A stretch of 64,000 nucleotides of DNA from Chthonomonadales bacterium (GCA_020849275.1 JADLGO010000013.1:62001-126000), one strand, 5' to 3'; numbered from the stretch's first letter, positions 1 to 8,771 are shown. Notes: generated by a model from the sequence alone, not told the origin. A program made the numbers and translations.

Positions 1-1
1 C

Positions 2-40
2 ATCTGGGGCCTTCCGAACGGCAACCCGTTCGCGTTCTAG
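2..40 (+). CDS. C-terminal end of a gene cut by the window edge
   Basis: Only the last 12 codons and a TAG stop are inside the window, and the peptide ends in PNGNPFAF. That is too little to assign a family. The gap to the next ATG at 90 is 49 bases. The reading frame is inferred only from the stop and the lack of another gene here, so this is a weak call. Confidence 0.35.
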   Translation: MWGLPNGNPFAF

Positions 41-89
41 GCGCGCGCCGCCGGAGCGGCCCGGCCCGCCCGGGCCACGGGGATCAGAC

Positions 90-731
90 ATGAGGAAGAC
101 GCTGCCGGAGGGCTCTCGCGAGGCGGTGCGCGAGGGGGTTGCCGAGGTCCGCGAGAAGCTGCGCGAGGACCTGTCGAGGTGGGCGCGGGCGCGGCGTGCT
201 GTGTCGCTGAAGCCGATGCTGTCGTGCATGGAGTGCGAGGGCGCGGGCCGGCGGGTATGCGCAAGTTGTGGCGGGAGCGGCAAGGGGCGCGCGGGCGCCG
301 ACGGCGCGGCGCCGCCGTGCGTGCACTGCGACGCGCAGGGCACGCTGACGTGCGTGGAATGCGCCGGCTCGGGCCTGGTGCCGAACACGAACCGGAAGCG
401 CCTCCTGATTGTGCTCTGGCTCGGCGCGGCCGCGTGGGTCCTGGTGTTCCTGCGGCTCTACCTGATGGAGCATGACGTGCTGCCGGCCTTTCGGGCGCGG
501 GGCGGCGGCGCCAGCACGGGCGTGCCACGCGGCGCCGCGATGCCCGGCGCGGCCGGCCAGTCCGGCGTCCCTGCGGCGGGCATGGGGCCGGGAGCGGGCG
601 GGGGCGGTTACCAGGCGCCCACGGCGGGCTACGCGGCCCCTGCGCGCCAGCCAGGCGGCATGGCCGGGCCGCGGGGCGGCGGCTACAGCGCGCCTCGCGG
701 AGGCGGCTACGGCGCCGGGCCGGGCGGCTGA
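90..731 (+). CDS. DnaJ-type zinc-finger membrane protein with Gly-rich tail
   Basis: A 213-residue protein with four CxxC repeats, most followed by the Gly pattern of the DnaJ cysteine-rich domain: C46/C49, C57/C60, C77/C80 and C88/C91. Four such repeats normally bind two zinc ions. There is no J domain, so this is not a DnaJ co-chaperone proper. A charged helical segment (residues 1-40) precedes the finger and one membrane segment follows (about 104-125). The tail from about 135 to the end is very rich in Gly, Ala, Pro and Tyr and looks disordered. The likely layout is a cytoplasmic zinc domain and an exported tail, but the role is unknown. It faces the thioredoxin gene tail to tail across a strong hairpin. 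Confidence 0.75.
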   Translation: MRKTLPEGSREAVREGVAEVREKLREDLSRWARARRAVSLKPMLSCMECEGAGRRVCASCGGSGKGRAGADGAAPPCVHCDAQGTLTCVECAGSGLVPNTNRKRLLIVLWLGAAAWVLVFLRLYLMEHDVLPAFRARGGGASTGVPRGAAMPGAAGQSGVPAAGMGPGAGGGGYQAPTAGYAAPARQPGGMAGPRGGGYSAPRGGGYGAGPGG

Positions 732-748
732 CCCGAGCCGCGACAGTG

Positions 749-782
749 GCGAAGGGGTCGGCCATCTGGCCGACCCCTTCGC
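749..782. terminator. Bidirectional hairpin terminator
   Basis: A perfect 15-bp inverted repeat (749-763 with 768-782) with a 4-base ATCT loop lies between two converging genes that end at 731 and 806. There is no clear T-run on either side, as in most hairpins of this window, so factor-independent termination is inferred from position and stem strength. Confidence 0.75.
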
Positions 783-805
783 GCGCCTCGCGGAGCCTGG
801 GTGAG

Positions 806-1681
806 CTACGGAAGCGCCGAGCTTCCCTGGGCCTTCTGCCTGGTCACCTCCAGCAACTGCCCGGCCTGGGCCTTCAACTCCTCGGGCGCGCCTGGCATCT
901 TGATGACCGCCTCCAACTCGGGCACGGCCTCCTCAGGTCGCTGCTGCGAGAGGAAGCAGGCCGCGATGCTCAGGCGGGCGTAGGCGGCCTCGGCGGGTCG
1001 GGCCGCCGTCTGCGCGCCCTTGCGAAAGAGCGGCACGGCCCTTTCGAACTGCTCCTCCTCCTGGTAGTGGTCGCCGAGAGCGTTGTAGGCCGCGGCGAGG
1101 GCGCCGCATTGGTTGCCCGGGTCCACCCTCTCGGCGGTGGCCAGCAGCCCGCTAGCGCGCTCGGCGTTCCCGCGCGCCGCGTAGATCGCAGACAGTCTGG
1201 CAGCCGCCTCGGCGTCCCCCGGGTCGGCCTTCAGGCGGGCCTCGAGGGCCGGCAGCTCCCTGTGCGCCGTGGCGATCTGTGTGATCCGCTCGGCGAACGG
1301 TTCGGCGGGCATGTAGCCCACGATCCTGCCCACGGCCTCGCCGGTTCCGGTCAGGAACAGGATGGTCGGGAAGCCGTTGACCTGGTACTTGCGGGCGGCC
1401 GCCGTGCCTCCCTTCTCGGCGTTCACCTTGACCGCCACGTAGTGCCGGTTCGTGATCTCGCCGACCTTCGCGCTCGTGTAGGTGTTCTTGTCGAGCTCCT
1501 TGCACCAACCGCACCAGTCGGTGTAGAAGTCCACCATCACGAGCTTGTTCGTCTTCTTCGCCTGGGCCAGCGCCTGGGTGAGCGAGGGCGCCCACCGGAT
1601 CGCGGGCGCTGCGGCGGCCCCCGAGACGGCCCAGAGCGCGCAGGCGCCGGTCAGGGCCATCCGTAACACTCCGGTCCTCAT
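806..1681 (-). CDS. Exported thioredoxin-fold protein with TPR region
   Basis: A 291-residue protein with an N-terminal signal peptide (hydrophobic to about residue 25, ending AAAAPA). The thioredoxin domain has active site CGWC (57-60) in the context DFYTDWCGWC, and the cis-proline motif GFPT (P105). From about 150 to 290 the sequence is helical repeat (ARLSAIYAARG, YNALGDHYQEEEQFERA), typical of TPR. The family (thioredoxin_7 / DsbD-gamma-like) usually handles disulfides outside the cytoplasm. The ATG at 1681 was chosen over longer frames because GGAAAGGGG stands upstream and the signal peptide begins there. Confidence 0.88.
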   Translation of the reverse strand: MRTGVLRMALTGACALWAVSGAAAAPAIRWAPSLTQALAQAKKTNKLVMVDFYTDWCGWCKELDKNTYTSAKVGEITNRHYVAVKVNAEKGGTAAARKYQVNGFPTILFLTGTGEAVGRIVGYMPAEPFAERITQIATAHRELPALEARLKADPGDAEAAARLSAIYAARGNAERASGLLATAERVDPGNQCGALAAAYNALGDHYQEEEQFERAVPLFRKGAQTAARPAEAAYARLSIAACFLSQQRPEEAVPELEAVIKMPGAPEELKAQAGQLLEVTRQKAQGSSALP

Positions 1682-1805
1682 GTGCGTACTACCCCTTTCC
1701 GATCGTCGAGCGAAGAGCGGATGGCGTCCAGCGGCGGGCGCCGCACCCTCCGCGCCAGCGCCGGATCGTAGACGCGCGGCGCGCCACCGGGGGCGCCGGT
1801 GATCA

Positions 1806-2447
1806 TCAGGCGCGGCCGCGAGGCGCCGAGACGACGCCCCACGCCCGCAGGCGCCCGGCGACGCCGTCGACCCAGAGGTCGACGGCCTCGTACAGACCCC
1901 AGAGGATGAGGGCGAAGGCGCCCACTGCGGCCAGTATGCGCGTGCTCGCAAGTGAGTCGACGGTGACCTGCCACACGTACTCGGGCCGGGTCACCAGGTC
2001 CCAGGAGTTGAGCCGGACGATCAGGCCCAGGTACACGCCGAACGAGACGAGCGCGAAGAAGAACGGCGCGTAGAGGTAGGGCGGGTACCCGCGAGCCCGC
2101 AGGAGCCCCTCGACGGGACGAATCGCCAGCGCGAACAGGAGCACGCCGCTCCCGCTGTAGGCCAGGAAGAAGAGGGACCACTTCGCCGTGGAGAGCATGG
2201 CGCCGCGGTCGACGTGCCCGGCATCCAGCACCGCCTCCCATCGCGCGTCGAAGAGCAGGTGACGCCATTCCGTGAGCAGGTAACACGTGTTCGGCAGGAA
2301 GGCGAGCCAGACGAGCGCGATGGCGATCAGCAGCACGGAAGGGAGCCGGCGCTTGCGCCCCTTGCCGCCGGCGCCCCAGCCGATCATTGCGGCCAGGCCC
2401 ACCGGCACGGCGGCCAGAAAGAGGTTCCAGGCGATCCAGCGTAGCAT
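1806..2447 (-). CDS. DUF1361 family membrane protein
   Basis: A 213-residue polytopic membrane protein with about six hydrophobic segments. The FLPNTCYLLTEWRHL stretch is the conserved core of DUF1361, whose function is unknown. The ATG at 2447 is preceded by GGAG five bases upstream. The longer frame to 2669 is rejected because it would extend through the divergent promoter region into the aldolase leader. The gene lies 124 bases upstream of the thioredoxin gene on the same strand and may be co-transcribed with it. Confidence 0.85.
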   Translation of the reverse strand: MLRWIAWNLFLAAVPVGLAAMIGWGAGGKGRKRRLPSVLLIAIALVWLAFLPNTCYLLTEWRHLLFDARWEAVLDAGHVDRGAMLSTAKWSLFFLAYSGSGVLLFALAIRPVEGLLRARGYPPYLYAPFFFALVSFGVYLGLIVRLNSWDLVTRPEYVWQVTVDSLASTRILAAVGAFALILWGLYEAVDLWVDGVAGRLRAWGVVSAPRGRA

Positions 2448-2598
2448 CCGCTCCACGCACCGGCGGTCGTCGGCAGGCGCTGGCGGTCGCTCCTGCCGCA
2501 CCCTTCTGACGAGCGCGGCGCGCGTCGGGTTTCGCAGGACATCGGCGGACGCGTGCGGAATAGTGCGCCGGGCGCGCGGCCCGGAGGGGAGAGCCAGG

Positions 2599-3600
2599 AT
2601 GCTGGAGACGACGCGCGCGGCGGAGGCCCCGCCCGACTTCCTGCGCGGCATCATCGCGCCGATGTACACGCCGGTTCACGGCGATGGCAGTCTGGACGAG
2701 GAGGGCGCCGCCGAGATGGTGCGCTGGCTGGCCGCGTGCGGCTGTGTCCGCACGCTCTTCGCCCGTAGCGGCATGGGGCGCATGTTCAGCTTCACGATGG
2801 AAGAGACGCTCCGCTTCGCCGCGGCGGTGAAGGCCGCGCTGCCGCCGGGCATGGGGCTGCTGGTGGGCGCGGGCGGGGAGTGGCTCGAACACGAGCGCGG
2901 CGGCCGCCCGGACGCGCGGCGCTACACCGAGCAGGCGATCGAGCTCACGCGATGGGCGGCCGGGGCCGGCGCCGACGGCGCAGTGCACGTGATCCCCTAC
3001 GGGCTCGAGCCGCGCCCCGGGGAGACCGCGCGCGACACGGTGCTCCGCCACTACCGCGAGGTGCACGACGCCACCGACCTGCCGTTGGTACTCTACCAAC
3101 CGGGTGGCGTGCCCGAGGAGTACCGAGTGACACCCGGCCTGCTGGAGAAGCTGCTGGCGATGCCGCGCATCGCCGGGATGAAGGTCTCCACGGAGGAGGA
3201 TGCGGTCTTCACTCCGCTGGCCGAGGTAGTTCGGGGCACGCGGTTCGCCCTGATCTGTGGTCACGAGGGCTACTACGCGCGCGGCCTGCCGCAGGGCGGG
3301 GTCGGAGTCATCGGGCAGGGGTGCAACGGGTACCCCGAGGTCCTGGACGGCGTGCAGCGCCGGTTTCACGCCGGCGATCGGGCGGGCTCCGCGCGGGCCC
3401 AGGAGGATGTGCAGCGCGGACTCGACGCCACCAGCGGCCTGCACTCCGCGGTGGCCCTGAAGCAGTACATCGCGCGCAAGGGGTATCGGGTCGGCCCGGC
3501 GGACCGCGGCGGGGGCGAGCCCTACCCGCCGGAGGTGATCGATCGCCTGGAGCGCGCGCTCGACACGCTCCGCGCGCAATACCGGGCCGGGAGCGCGTAG
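2599..3600 (+). CDS. DapA/NanA-family aldolase
   Basis: A 333-residue class I aldolase of the dihydrodipicolinate synthase / N-acetylneuraminate lyase superfamily with a TIM barrel. The Schiff-base lysine is K195 in AGMKVST and the conserved tyrosine is Y166 in LVLYQPGG. The phosphate/carboxylate loop is VGAGGE rather than the GTGSNNT-type loop of true DapA. DapA itself is usually about 290-300 residues, so this longer relative probably acts on another 2-keto acid. The start at 2599 has GGAGGGGAGAG just upstream. It is divergent from the DUF1361 gene and 76 bases upstream of fabI. Confidence 0.85.
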   Translation: MLETTRAAEAPPDFLRGIIAPMYTPVHGDGSLDEEGAAEMVRWLAACGCVRTLFARSGMGRMFSFTMEETLRFAAAVKAALPPGMGLLVGAGGEWLEHERGGRPDARRYTEQAIELTRWAAGAGADGAVHVIPYGLEPRPGETARDTVLRHYREVHDATDLPLVLYQPGGVPEEYRVTPGLLEKLLAMPRIAGMKVSTEEDAVFTPLAEVVRGTRFALICGHEGYYARGLPQGGVGVIGQGCNGYPEVLDGVQRRFHAGDRAGSARAQEDVQRGLDATSGLHSAVALKQYIARKGYRVGPADRGGGEPYPPEVIDRLERALDTLRAQYRAGSA

Positions 3601-3676
3601 GCGGGGTCGCACGGCGTCGTATCTGCCCCGGGTTGGCCGGGAACCGGTCCCTGGGCCCCGATGAAGGAGGCGATGG

Positions 3677-4459
3677 GTGGGACTCCTGCAGGGTCGTCGC
3701 GTGCTCGTCGCGGGCGCGCGCAACAAGTGGAGCATCGGCTGGCACTGCGCCCTCTCGATGATGCGCGAGGGCGCTTCCCTCGCGTTCTCGGTGTTGAGCG
3801 AACGGGAGCGCGGCGACGTGCGGAAGCTGCTGGATGCGGTAGGTAGGCCCGATCTGCCCGTCCTGCTGTGCGATGCCACGAAGGCCGAGGAGGTCGAGGC
3901 ACTCTTCGGGCAGGTGGGTTCCCTGTTCGAGGGCCGGCTGGATGGGCTGCTGCACAGCATCGCGTACGCGCCGCGCCAGGCACTGGCGGGGGAGTACGCG
4001 GCGACGACGCAGGAGGACTTCGACACGGCGATGAACGCCAGCGTCTATACCCTGGTGGCCCTGGCGCAGGGCGCGCGGTCGCTGCTGGAGGCGTCCGACG
4101 GCGGCGCCATCGTCACGCTCACCTATGTGGGCGGCGAGCGCGTGGTGCCGCGCTACAACGTAATGGGCGTGTGCAAGGCGGCGCTCGAGTCCACGGTGCG
4201 CTACCTGGCCTACGACCTTGGCGCGCAGAGCATTCGGGTGAACGCGGTGTCGGCGGGCCCCATCAAGACCCTGGCAGCTCAGGGCATCCAGGGCTTCGGG
4301 GCGATGCTCGAACAGGCGACGGAGCGCTCGGCGCTTCGCCGGCGTGTGGACGCGGATGAGGTGGGCGATGCCGTCGCCTTCATGATGAGCCCGCTCGCCC
4401 GGGGCATCACGGGCGAGACGCTCTACGTGGACGCCGGCATCCACATCATGGGCATGTGA
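3677..4459 (+). CDS. fabI: Enoyl-[acyl-carrier-protein] reductase (NADH), FabI
   Basis: A 260-residue short-chain dehydrogenase that reduces trans-2-enoyl-ACP in the last step of each fatty acid elongation cycle. Diagnostic features are the N-terminal GARNKWSIGW nucleotide loop and the FabI catalytic arrangement Y150, Y160 and K167 in LTYVGGERVVPRYNVMGVCK. The substrate-loop signature SAGPIKTLAA and the C-terminal GETLYVDAG are also present. The start is GTG with a full AAGGAGG (3664-3670) upstream. No other fatty-acid gene is nearby. Confidence 0.96.
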   Translation: MGLLQGRRVLVAGARNKWSIGWHCALSMMREGASLAFSVLSERERGDVRKLLDAVGRPDLPVLLCDATKAEEVEALFGQVGSLFEGRLDGLLHSIAYAPRQALAGEYAATTQEDFDTAMNASVYTLVALAQGARSLLEASDGGAIVTLTYVGGERVVPRYNVMGVCKAALESTVRYLAYDLGAQSIRVNAVSAGPIKTLAAQGIQGFGAMLEQATERSALRRRVDADEVGDAVAFMMSPLARGITGETLYVDAGIHIMGM

Positions 4460-4475
4460 TGTCCGGCGCGCTCCA

Positions 4476-5171
4476 GTGAGCGGCGCAGCCGCGCCGGGGT
4501 CCGGTTCCGCGACCCCCGGCGCGTGGCGCGCGACAGCCGCGGCTCCGCTCGTCCGGCGCGCGCTCCGTAGCGTCCTCACGATGGCCTGCGGCACGACGTG
4601 GCTTCTCGCCGCCGGCGTGAGCGTTGGCCTCTACTACACTGCATCCTACTACGGGCGCGCGGGCGGCCCCGTGCCGACACCGGTTGCCCTGGCTGCGCCG
4701 CTTGCCTACTACGTCGCGCTTCCCGCTTCCGCCGACACGCGTCAGCAGGCCTTGCTCTGGGAGGCGGCCTTCGTGGCCTGCGGTGTCCTGTGGGCCGCGA
4801 CGCTCTGCGCGTGCGGACGGGCGGTGGGGCGCCGCCCGCCGCTGTCCGGCATGGTGTGCGTGGTGGGCGCCGTCGGGTGGCCCTTGCTGGCGCCACTGCC
4901 CTGGATGGCGGCTGCGGCGGGCGCCACGCCGTCCGGATGGCGCTGGTCGCAGCTTCTGGATGTCTGCCTGCGGCGGGCGTGGATGGACCCGGCGCCGTGG
5001 ATGCATGCGGCCTACTTCGCGGCCGGCCTGGCGGCCCTGGGCTTCGAGGCGCTGGTGCTCAGGCGCATCCTGGGTCGCGGATGCCTGCCTTACGCAGTGG
5101 CAGGCGCCCTCCTGTTCCTGCTCATCACAATGTGCGCCGCCCTCGGGGCGGCGTGGCTGCTCGGGCCGTGA
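4476..5171 (+). CDS. Polytopic membrane protein of unknown family
   Basis: A 231-residue protein with about five hydrophobic segments (first about residues 36-55, last about 208-228) and no recognisable motif. The start is uncertain: GTG 4476 keeps an Arg-rich segment before the first membrane helix, and ATG 4581 is an in-frame alternative that begins just before that helix. Neither has a clear ribosome binding site. It sits 16 bases after fabI and 25 bases before the HD gene, so the three are probably one transcript. Confidence 0.6.
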   Translation: MSGAAAPGSGSATPGAWRATAAAPLVRRALRSVLTMACGTTWLLAAGVSVGLYYTASYYGRAGGPVPTPVALAAPLAYYVALPASADTRQQALLWEAAFVACGVLWAATLCACGRAVGRRPPLSGMVCVVGAVGWPLLAPLPWMAAAAGATPSGWRWSQLLDVCLRRAWMDPAPWMHAAYFAAGLAALGFEALVLRRILGRGCLPYAVAGALLFLLITMCAALGAAWLLGP

Positions 5172-5196
5172 TCTGTGGCCGGAGGGGGGGAGTGAT

Positions 5197-5754
5197 ATGA
5201 GTCACGGTCGCGAGGGCGCGTGGGCGCTGCTCACCGAGTACACGGAGAGCGAAAGCCTGCGGAAGCACGCGCTCGCCGTTGAGGCGGCGATGCGCCACTA
5301 CGCCGCGCGCTTCGGCGAGGACGCCGAGCTGTGGGGCAACACCGGGCTTCTGCACGACTTCGACTACGAGCGCTGGCCGACGGCGCCCGAGCATCCGACG
5401 AACGGCCTGCGCATTCTAGAGGAGCGCGGCTGGCCGGCCGAGATGCGCGAGGCCCTCGCGGGCCACGCCGAGTACCTGGGCGTACCGCGCGCGACGCGGA
5501 TGGCGAAGGCCCTGTTCGCTGTCGACGAGCTGTGCGGCTTCCTTACGGCGGTCGCCTATGTTAAGCCCTCGCGGAGCATCGCCGATGTGGAGACGGCCTC
5601 GGTTCGCAAGAAGATGAAAGACCGGGCGTTCGCCCGCGCCGTGTCGCGCGACGACATCGTGCGTGGCGCCGAGGAGCTGGGAGTGCCGCTCGACGAGCAC
5701 ATCAGCGCCTGTATCCAGGCGATGCGCGGCGCGGCCGGCGCGCTGGGCCTCTGA
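5197..5754 (+). CDS. HD-domain (HDIG-type) phosphohydrolase
   Basis: A 185-residue protein of the metal-dependent HD superfamily. The first histidine is H24 (RKHALAVE), the signature pair is H53-D54 in GLLHDFDYERWP, and later histidines (PEHPTNG, LAGHAEY) complete the usual metal set. Bacterial homologues of this size are annotated as HDIG hydrolases, and the substrate cannot be told. The ATG at 5197 is preceded by GGAGGGGGG (5181-5189), which rules out the longer frame that overlaps the membrane protein. Confidence 0.85.
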   Translation: MSHGREGAWALLTEYTESESLRKHALAVEAAMRHYAARFGEDAELWGNTGLLHDFDYERWPTAPEHPTNGLRILEERGWPAEMREALAGHAEYLGVPRATRMAKALFAVDELCGFLTAVAYVKPSRSIADVETASVRKKMKDRAFARAVSRDDIVRGAEELGVPLDEHISACIQAMRGAAGALGL

Positions 5755-6177
5755 GGCGGGCCCGGTTCGCGGCCGGGTCTGAGGCGCGTCCCGATCGCGC
5801 CGTGCGAGCCGCGCCGAGCGAGCCGCGCCGAGCGAGACCGCCGCTGGCGTGGACCGCCGAAGGCGTCTGAGGACCGACCAGGGGCAGGGGTTCAAGGCGA
5901 TCGGCGCTCGCCGTCGTTGCGGGTCTCGCGGTTGCGGAGATGGCGGCCCATGTGGGGGTGCGCGCGCTACGCCCGCCGAAGCTCGAGTGCCCGGCGGGGT
6001 CGGGCAGGTACTGCCCGTTCGGCCCGCCGGCCCCAGGCCAGGATCGGTCGCCCGCTGAGGCGAGAGCGTGAGCGAACCACGCCTGCGCGAGGATGGGTCG
6101 CGCAGGTGTGTGGGCGTGCCGGGGCGGGTCCCTGGCGGCCAGTAAGCCCATCACCTTGAGGAGCAGAGGAACGACCC
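5755..6177. other. Intergenic stretch without a supported gene
   Basis: These 423 bases hold no open frame with a start signal or recognisable protein. A short GC stem (CCCGG / CCGGG at about 5761-5777) just after the HD gene may end its transcript. A 14-bp unit is duplicated in tandem at 5807-5834. The last 15 bases carry the GAGGAGCAGAGGA ribosome binding region of the next gene. No convincing sigma-70 boxes were seen. Confidence 0.5.
5807..5834 (+). repeat. 14-bp tandem duplication
   Basis: The unit AGCCGCGCCGAGCG occurs twice, head to tail (5807-5820 and 5821-5834), in non-coding DNA after the HD gene. Two copies of a low-complexity GC unit are most simply slippage, and no function is suggested. 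Confidence 0.7.
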
Positions 6178-7737
6178 GTGCGCATGACCCCCTTCGCTAT
6201 CCTGTTCGTCGCCTTCGCCGGCCGATGCCTGGCCGCACCCGTCATCGATCCGCCGGCGGCCGATACCTCTTCGGCCACGTTCTTCCTGAAGGCCGCCGCC
6301 TACCGGCCCGCGCCGCCTGGCCTGGCGCGAGCGGCTGCGTCTACCATGACGCGCGCCGCCCGGTTCCTGATGAGCGACACCGGCATCGACCACGCCCTGC
6401 GCGATGAGAGCGGCCGTAAGGTCCCACCCTATATCTACCACGCGGTGATCGACGATGGCAACGGGTTCAGCCGCATCTCGTACCCCGCGTTCCATCACGC
6501 CTACCTGATCGAGGCCTTTCTGAACTACTACAACTACTCCGGCAACGGCGAGGGCATACGCCGGGCTCGCCAACTGGCCGACTGGACCATCACCCACAGC
6601 ACGCCGGCCGACTGGAAGTGGGGCTCGCTGCCCTGGAGCACCTTCGAGGAGGGGAAGCCGGGCGGGCAAGAGGACAAGGACAACCTGCAGCCCGACAAGG
6701 TCGGCTACATGGGCCTTGCCTACACCCGGCTCTACGAGGTGACCGGGAGCCGGGCCTATCTGGACGCGGCCCGCCGCGCCGCGGACACGCTGGTGCGCCA
6801 TCAGGGGTTCGACGGTAGCTGGCCCTTCCGCGTGAACCCCAGGACCGGCGAGGTGTTTCAGCAGTACACCGCCGCGCTCTTCATGAATGCCGCCTTCATG
6901 GAGAAGATGTACGCGCTGACGAAGAACCGCGACTACAAGAACGCGCAGATCACCGCGTGGATGTGGATGCTTCGCAATCCCGTGCGGACCGGGAACTGGG
7001 GCGGCCTCTACGAGGACATTCCGAAGGGCGTCGAGTCCCAGGTGCACTACTCGCCGCTGCAGACCATCCGGCTCCTCCTGCGCTACCGAACGCCCCTCAA
7101 CGCGCGATCGTACCTGGAGAAGGCCCGCAGGCTGTTCGACGAGACGATGGACGGCCTGGCCTTCGACGACCCCGACATGGGCCTGATCCTCCGCGAGCAG
7201 ACCGCCTACCTGGCGGCCACGCCCAGTGCGACGATGAACTGGTCCATGATGGCGGCCGAGTTCTACCTGGCCACCGGCGAGGAGCGGTACCGGCAGACGG
7301 TGCTGGAGGCCCTCCGCAACGTGACCCGCTATGGCCTCAAGCCCGATGGCAGGACCCACAACACGGTCCTCGGCGGCTGGATGTACGGCGACTCGGCCAG
7401 TTGGTACAGCCTGACGAGCCCGGTGGTTCGCTACATCTACCAGGACATGGGCTGCCTGCCGGAGCTGGCCCCCGGAGGCGAAACGCACATCCTGCGCTCT
7501 TGCACGCAGGTTCGTCGCGTCCGGTACGGGAAACGCGGCGTGGTCTACGAGTCGCTGCCGGACAGCATCGAGCTGATCAAGCTCGCCTCCGCGCCGACCG
7601 CCGTGAAGGCCGGCGGCCGGCGCCTGAGCCCCTCGCCGGGGCTTGCCGCTTCCAGCGGCTTCCTGTACGACCCGGGCAGCCACGTGCTGCTCGTGCGGCA
7701 CGCGTCAGCTACGGTGGAGGTGACCCTGCGGCCCTGA
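6178..7737 (+). CDS. Secreted (alpha/alpha)6-barrel protein, glycosidase- or epimerase-like
   Basis: A 519-residue exported protein with a signal peptide (residues 1-20, cleavage near LAAP). The body is a succession of helical hairpins with aromatic motifs (SYPAFHHAYLIEAFLNYYNY, LPWSTFEEG, TMNWSMMAAEFYLATGEERY), as in six-hairpin toroids such as glycoside hydrolases, lyases and glucuronyl epimerases. The last 80 residues look like a small beta domain. A catalytic pair could not be assigned with confidence. The start is GTG 6178, seven bases after AGAGGA; ATG 6184 is an alternative. Confidence 0.7.
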   Translation: MRMTPFAILFVAFAGRCLAAPVIDPPAADTSSATFFLKAAAYRPAPPGLARAAASTMTRAARFLMSDTGIDHALRDESGRKVPPYIYHAVIDDGNGFSRISYPAFHHAYLIEAFLNYYNYSGNGEGIRRARQLADWTITHSTPADWKWGSLPWSTFEEGKPGGQEDKDNLQPDKVGYMGLAYTRLYEVTGSRAYLDAARRAADTLVRHQGFDGSWPFRVNPRTGEVFQQYTAALFMNAAFMEKMYALTKNRDYKNAQITAWMWMLRNPVRTGNWGGLYEDIPKGVESQVHYSPLQTIRLLLRYRTPLNARSYLEKARRLFDETMDGLAFDDPDMGLILREQTAYLAATPSATMNWSMMAAEFYLATGEERYRQTVLEALRNVTRYGLKPDGRTHNTVLGGWMYGDSASWYSLTSPVVRYIYQDMGCLPELAPGGETHILRSCTQVRRVRYGKRGVVYESLPDSIELIKLASAPTAVKAGGRRLSPSPGLAASSGFLYDPGSHVLLVRHASATVEVTLRP

Positions 7738-7793
7738 CCGCGCGTGCCCCAGGAACTGGCGCGCATCGGGGCGCCACGGGATGGCTTGCTGCC

Positions 7794-7822
7794 TTGTTAC
7801 CCGGGCGCCCCTCTGGTACACT
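7794..7822 (+). promoter_or_regulatory. Sigma-70 promoter
   Basis: TTGTTA (7794-7799) and TACACT (7817-7822) are separated by exactly 17 bases. Transcription would start near 7829 and run into the inverted repeat at 7839-7874, then a long leader to the small membrane protein at 8110. Confidence 0.65.
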
Positions 7823-7838
7823 AGCACTGCATGCTCAT

Positions 7839-7874
7839 GCGCCATACCAGTTCGCCGGTGGACTGGTATGGCGC
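7839..7874. promoter_or_regulatory. 13-bp perfect inverted repeat in a leader (operator or RNA hairpin)
   Basis: GCGCCATACCAGT (7839-7851) is repeated as its exact reverse complement at 7862-7874 around a 10-base spacer, beginning about 10 bases after the predicted transcription start. The G-U-tolerant stem can extend three more pairs into the loop. The arms are AT-richer than the surroundings and there is no following T-run, so an operator or a regulatory RNA hairpin is more likely than a terminator. Confidence 0.6.
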
Positions 7875-8109
7875 CCACCGCCATTGGTCGCGAAGGGGCG
7901 GCGGGAGGGGCCGGGCGCCGTCGGACCCGCATCGGGCGCACGCTGGGGCGTACCTAGGGACACAGGCGGTGTACGCCGGGCTGTGCCTGCAGGATGCCCG
8001 GTCGCTGGAGGGAGCGGGTGTGCAACGCACATGCGGCTCGGCGCGGCTTTACGCTGCCCGGTCGCGTTGGCGCGCCGGCCGCTGGCGATGCGTGGGGAGG
8101 TGCGGAGAG

Positions 8110-8337
8110 ATGATGGCGCTCTATTTGGCGGCGAGTGTGGCCGCCACCGCCACGCTCGCGTGGGTGGTGGCCCGCTCTTGCCGGCGCCTGGATCGGCGCG
8201 TTGCCGAGTTCCGAGAGGAGGTGGAGGAGAACCCGGGGGCCTACGCCGATCCCTATCGGGCCTTCGCGCAACTCTACGCCGACGACCAGTTCGAGCGGCG
8301 GCGCGATGCGCCACGGCGACGATCCCGCGGCGGTTGA
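8110..8337 (+). CDS. Small single-pass membrane protein
   Basis: A 75-residue protein with one N-terminal membrane helix (about residues 3-20), then a charged helical segment (RRLDRRVAEFREEVEENP) and a basic C-terminus. The first of two adjacent ATG codons is taken, nine bases after GGGGAGG (8094-8100). The frame stays open back to an ATG at 7831, but that part has no recognisable character and is treated as leader. Function unknown. The 5-prime region has a promoter and a strong inverted repeat, so expression may be regulated. Confidence 0.6.
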   Translation: MMALYLAASVAATATLAWVVARSCRRLDRRVAEFREEVEENPGAYADPYRAFAQLYADDQFERRRDAPRRRSRGG

Positions 8338-8492
8338 CGGAAGTTCCTCATGGAGCGGGCGGTTCGCTGCGTGATGGGAGGGTGCCCGGCGGCGCCGGCG
8401 CGCCGTTCCGGCGCGGTAACCGACGGACGAATCGGCGCCGCGGCGCTGGTTGTTCCGCCGGGGCGCCGTGATCGAGGCTGGCAGAGAGGCGC

Positions 8493-8771
8493 CTACTCCT
8501 CGGGGTCGTCCGAAGCGTCCTCGGGGTCCTCGTCCTCTGGCTCCTCGGTCTCGGCGTCCTCGCGCGGGGCGATGTCGCCGGAGTCGTCCGCGTCCGCAGG
8601 GGATCGGCGGGTCTCCACGTCGGCCATGCCGGGCACGCGCGGGTGCTTCTGGCGGCACTCCTCGCACTGGAAGCTGACCTGCGCGGTCGAGAGCCAGGCG
8701 GGAATCGAGGATATCGGCTTGCCGCACTCGCAGCATAGTGTTTCGCTCAGGGTCAGATCGTCCAGGGACAT
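8493..8771 (-). CDS. Small zinc-ribbon protein with acidic tail
   Basis: A 92-residue protein. CCECGKPI (about residues 13-20) and FQCEECRQKH (about 34-43) form a two-knuckle CxxC...CxxC zinc ribbon. The second half is strongly acidic (runs of E and D) and probably disordered. GAGAGGGAA lies just upstream of the ATG at 8771. Such small ribbons with acidic tails often bind nucleic acid or protein partners, but no specific role can be given. It lies downstream of the two-helix membrane protein on the same strand and may share its promoter. Confidence 0.75.
   Translation of the reverse strand: MSLDDLTLSETLCCECGKPISSIPAWLSTAQVSFQCEECRQKHPRVPGMADVETRRSPADADDSGDIAPREDAETEEPEDEDPEDASDDPEE

Noticed and set aside
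7831-8109. In-frame extension of the small membrane protein to an ATG at 7831, two bases after the predicted transcription start (a possible leaderless gene)
   Set aside because: The extension has no protein-like character, would place the strong palindrome inside the coding region, and a proper ribosome site exists only before 8110. Long open frames are common by chance at this GC content.
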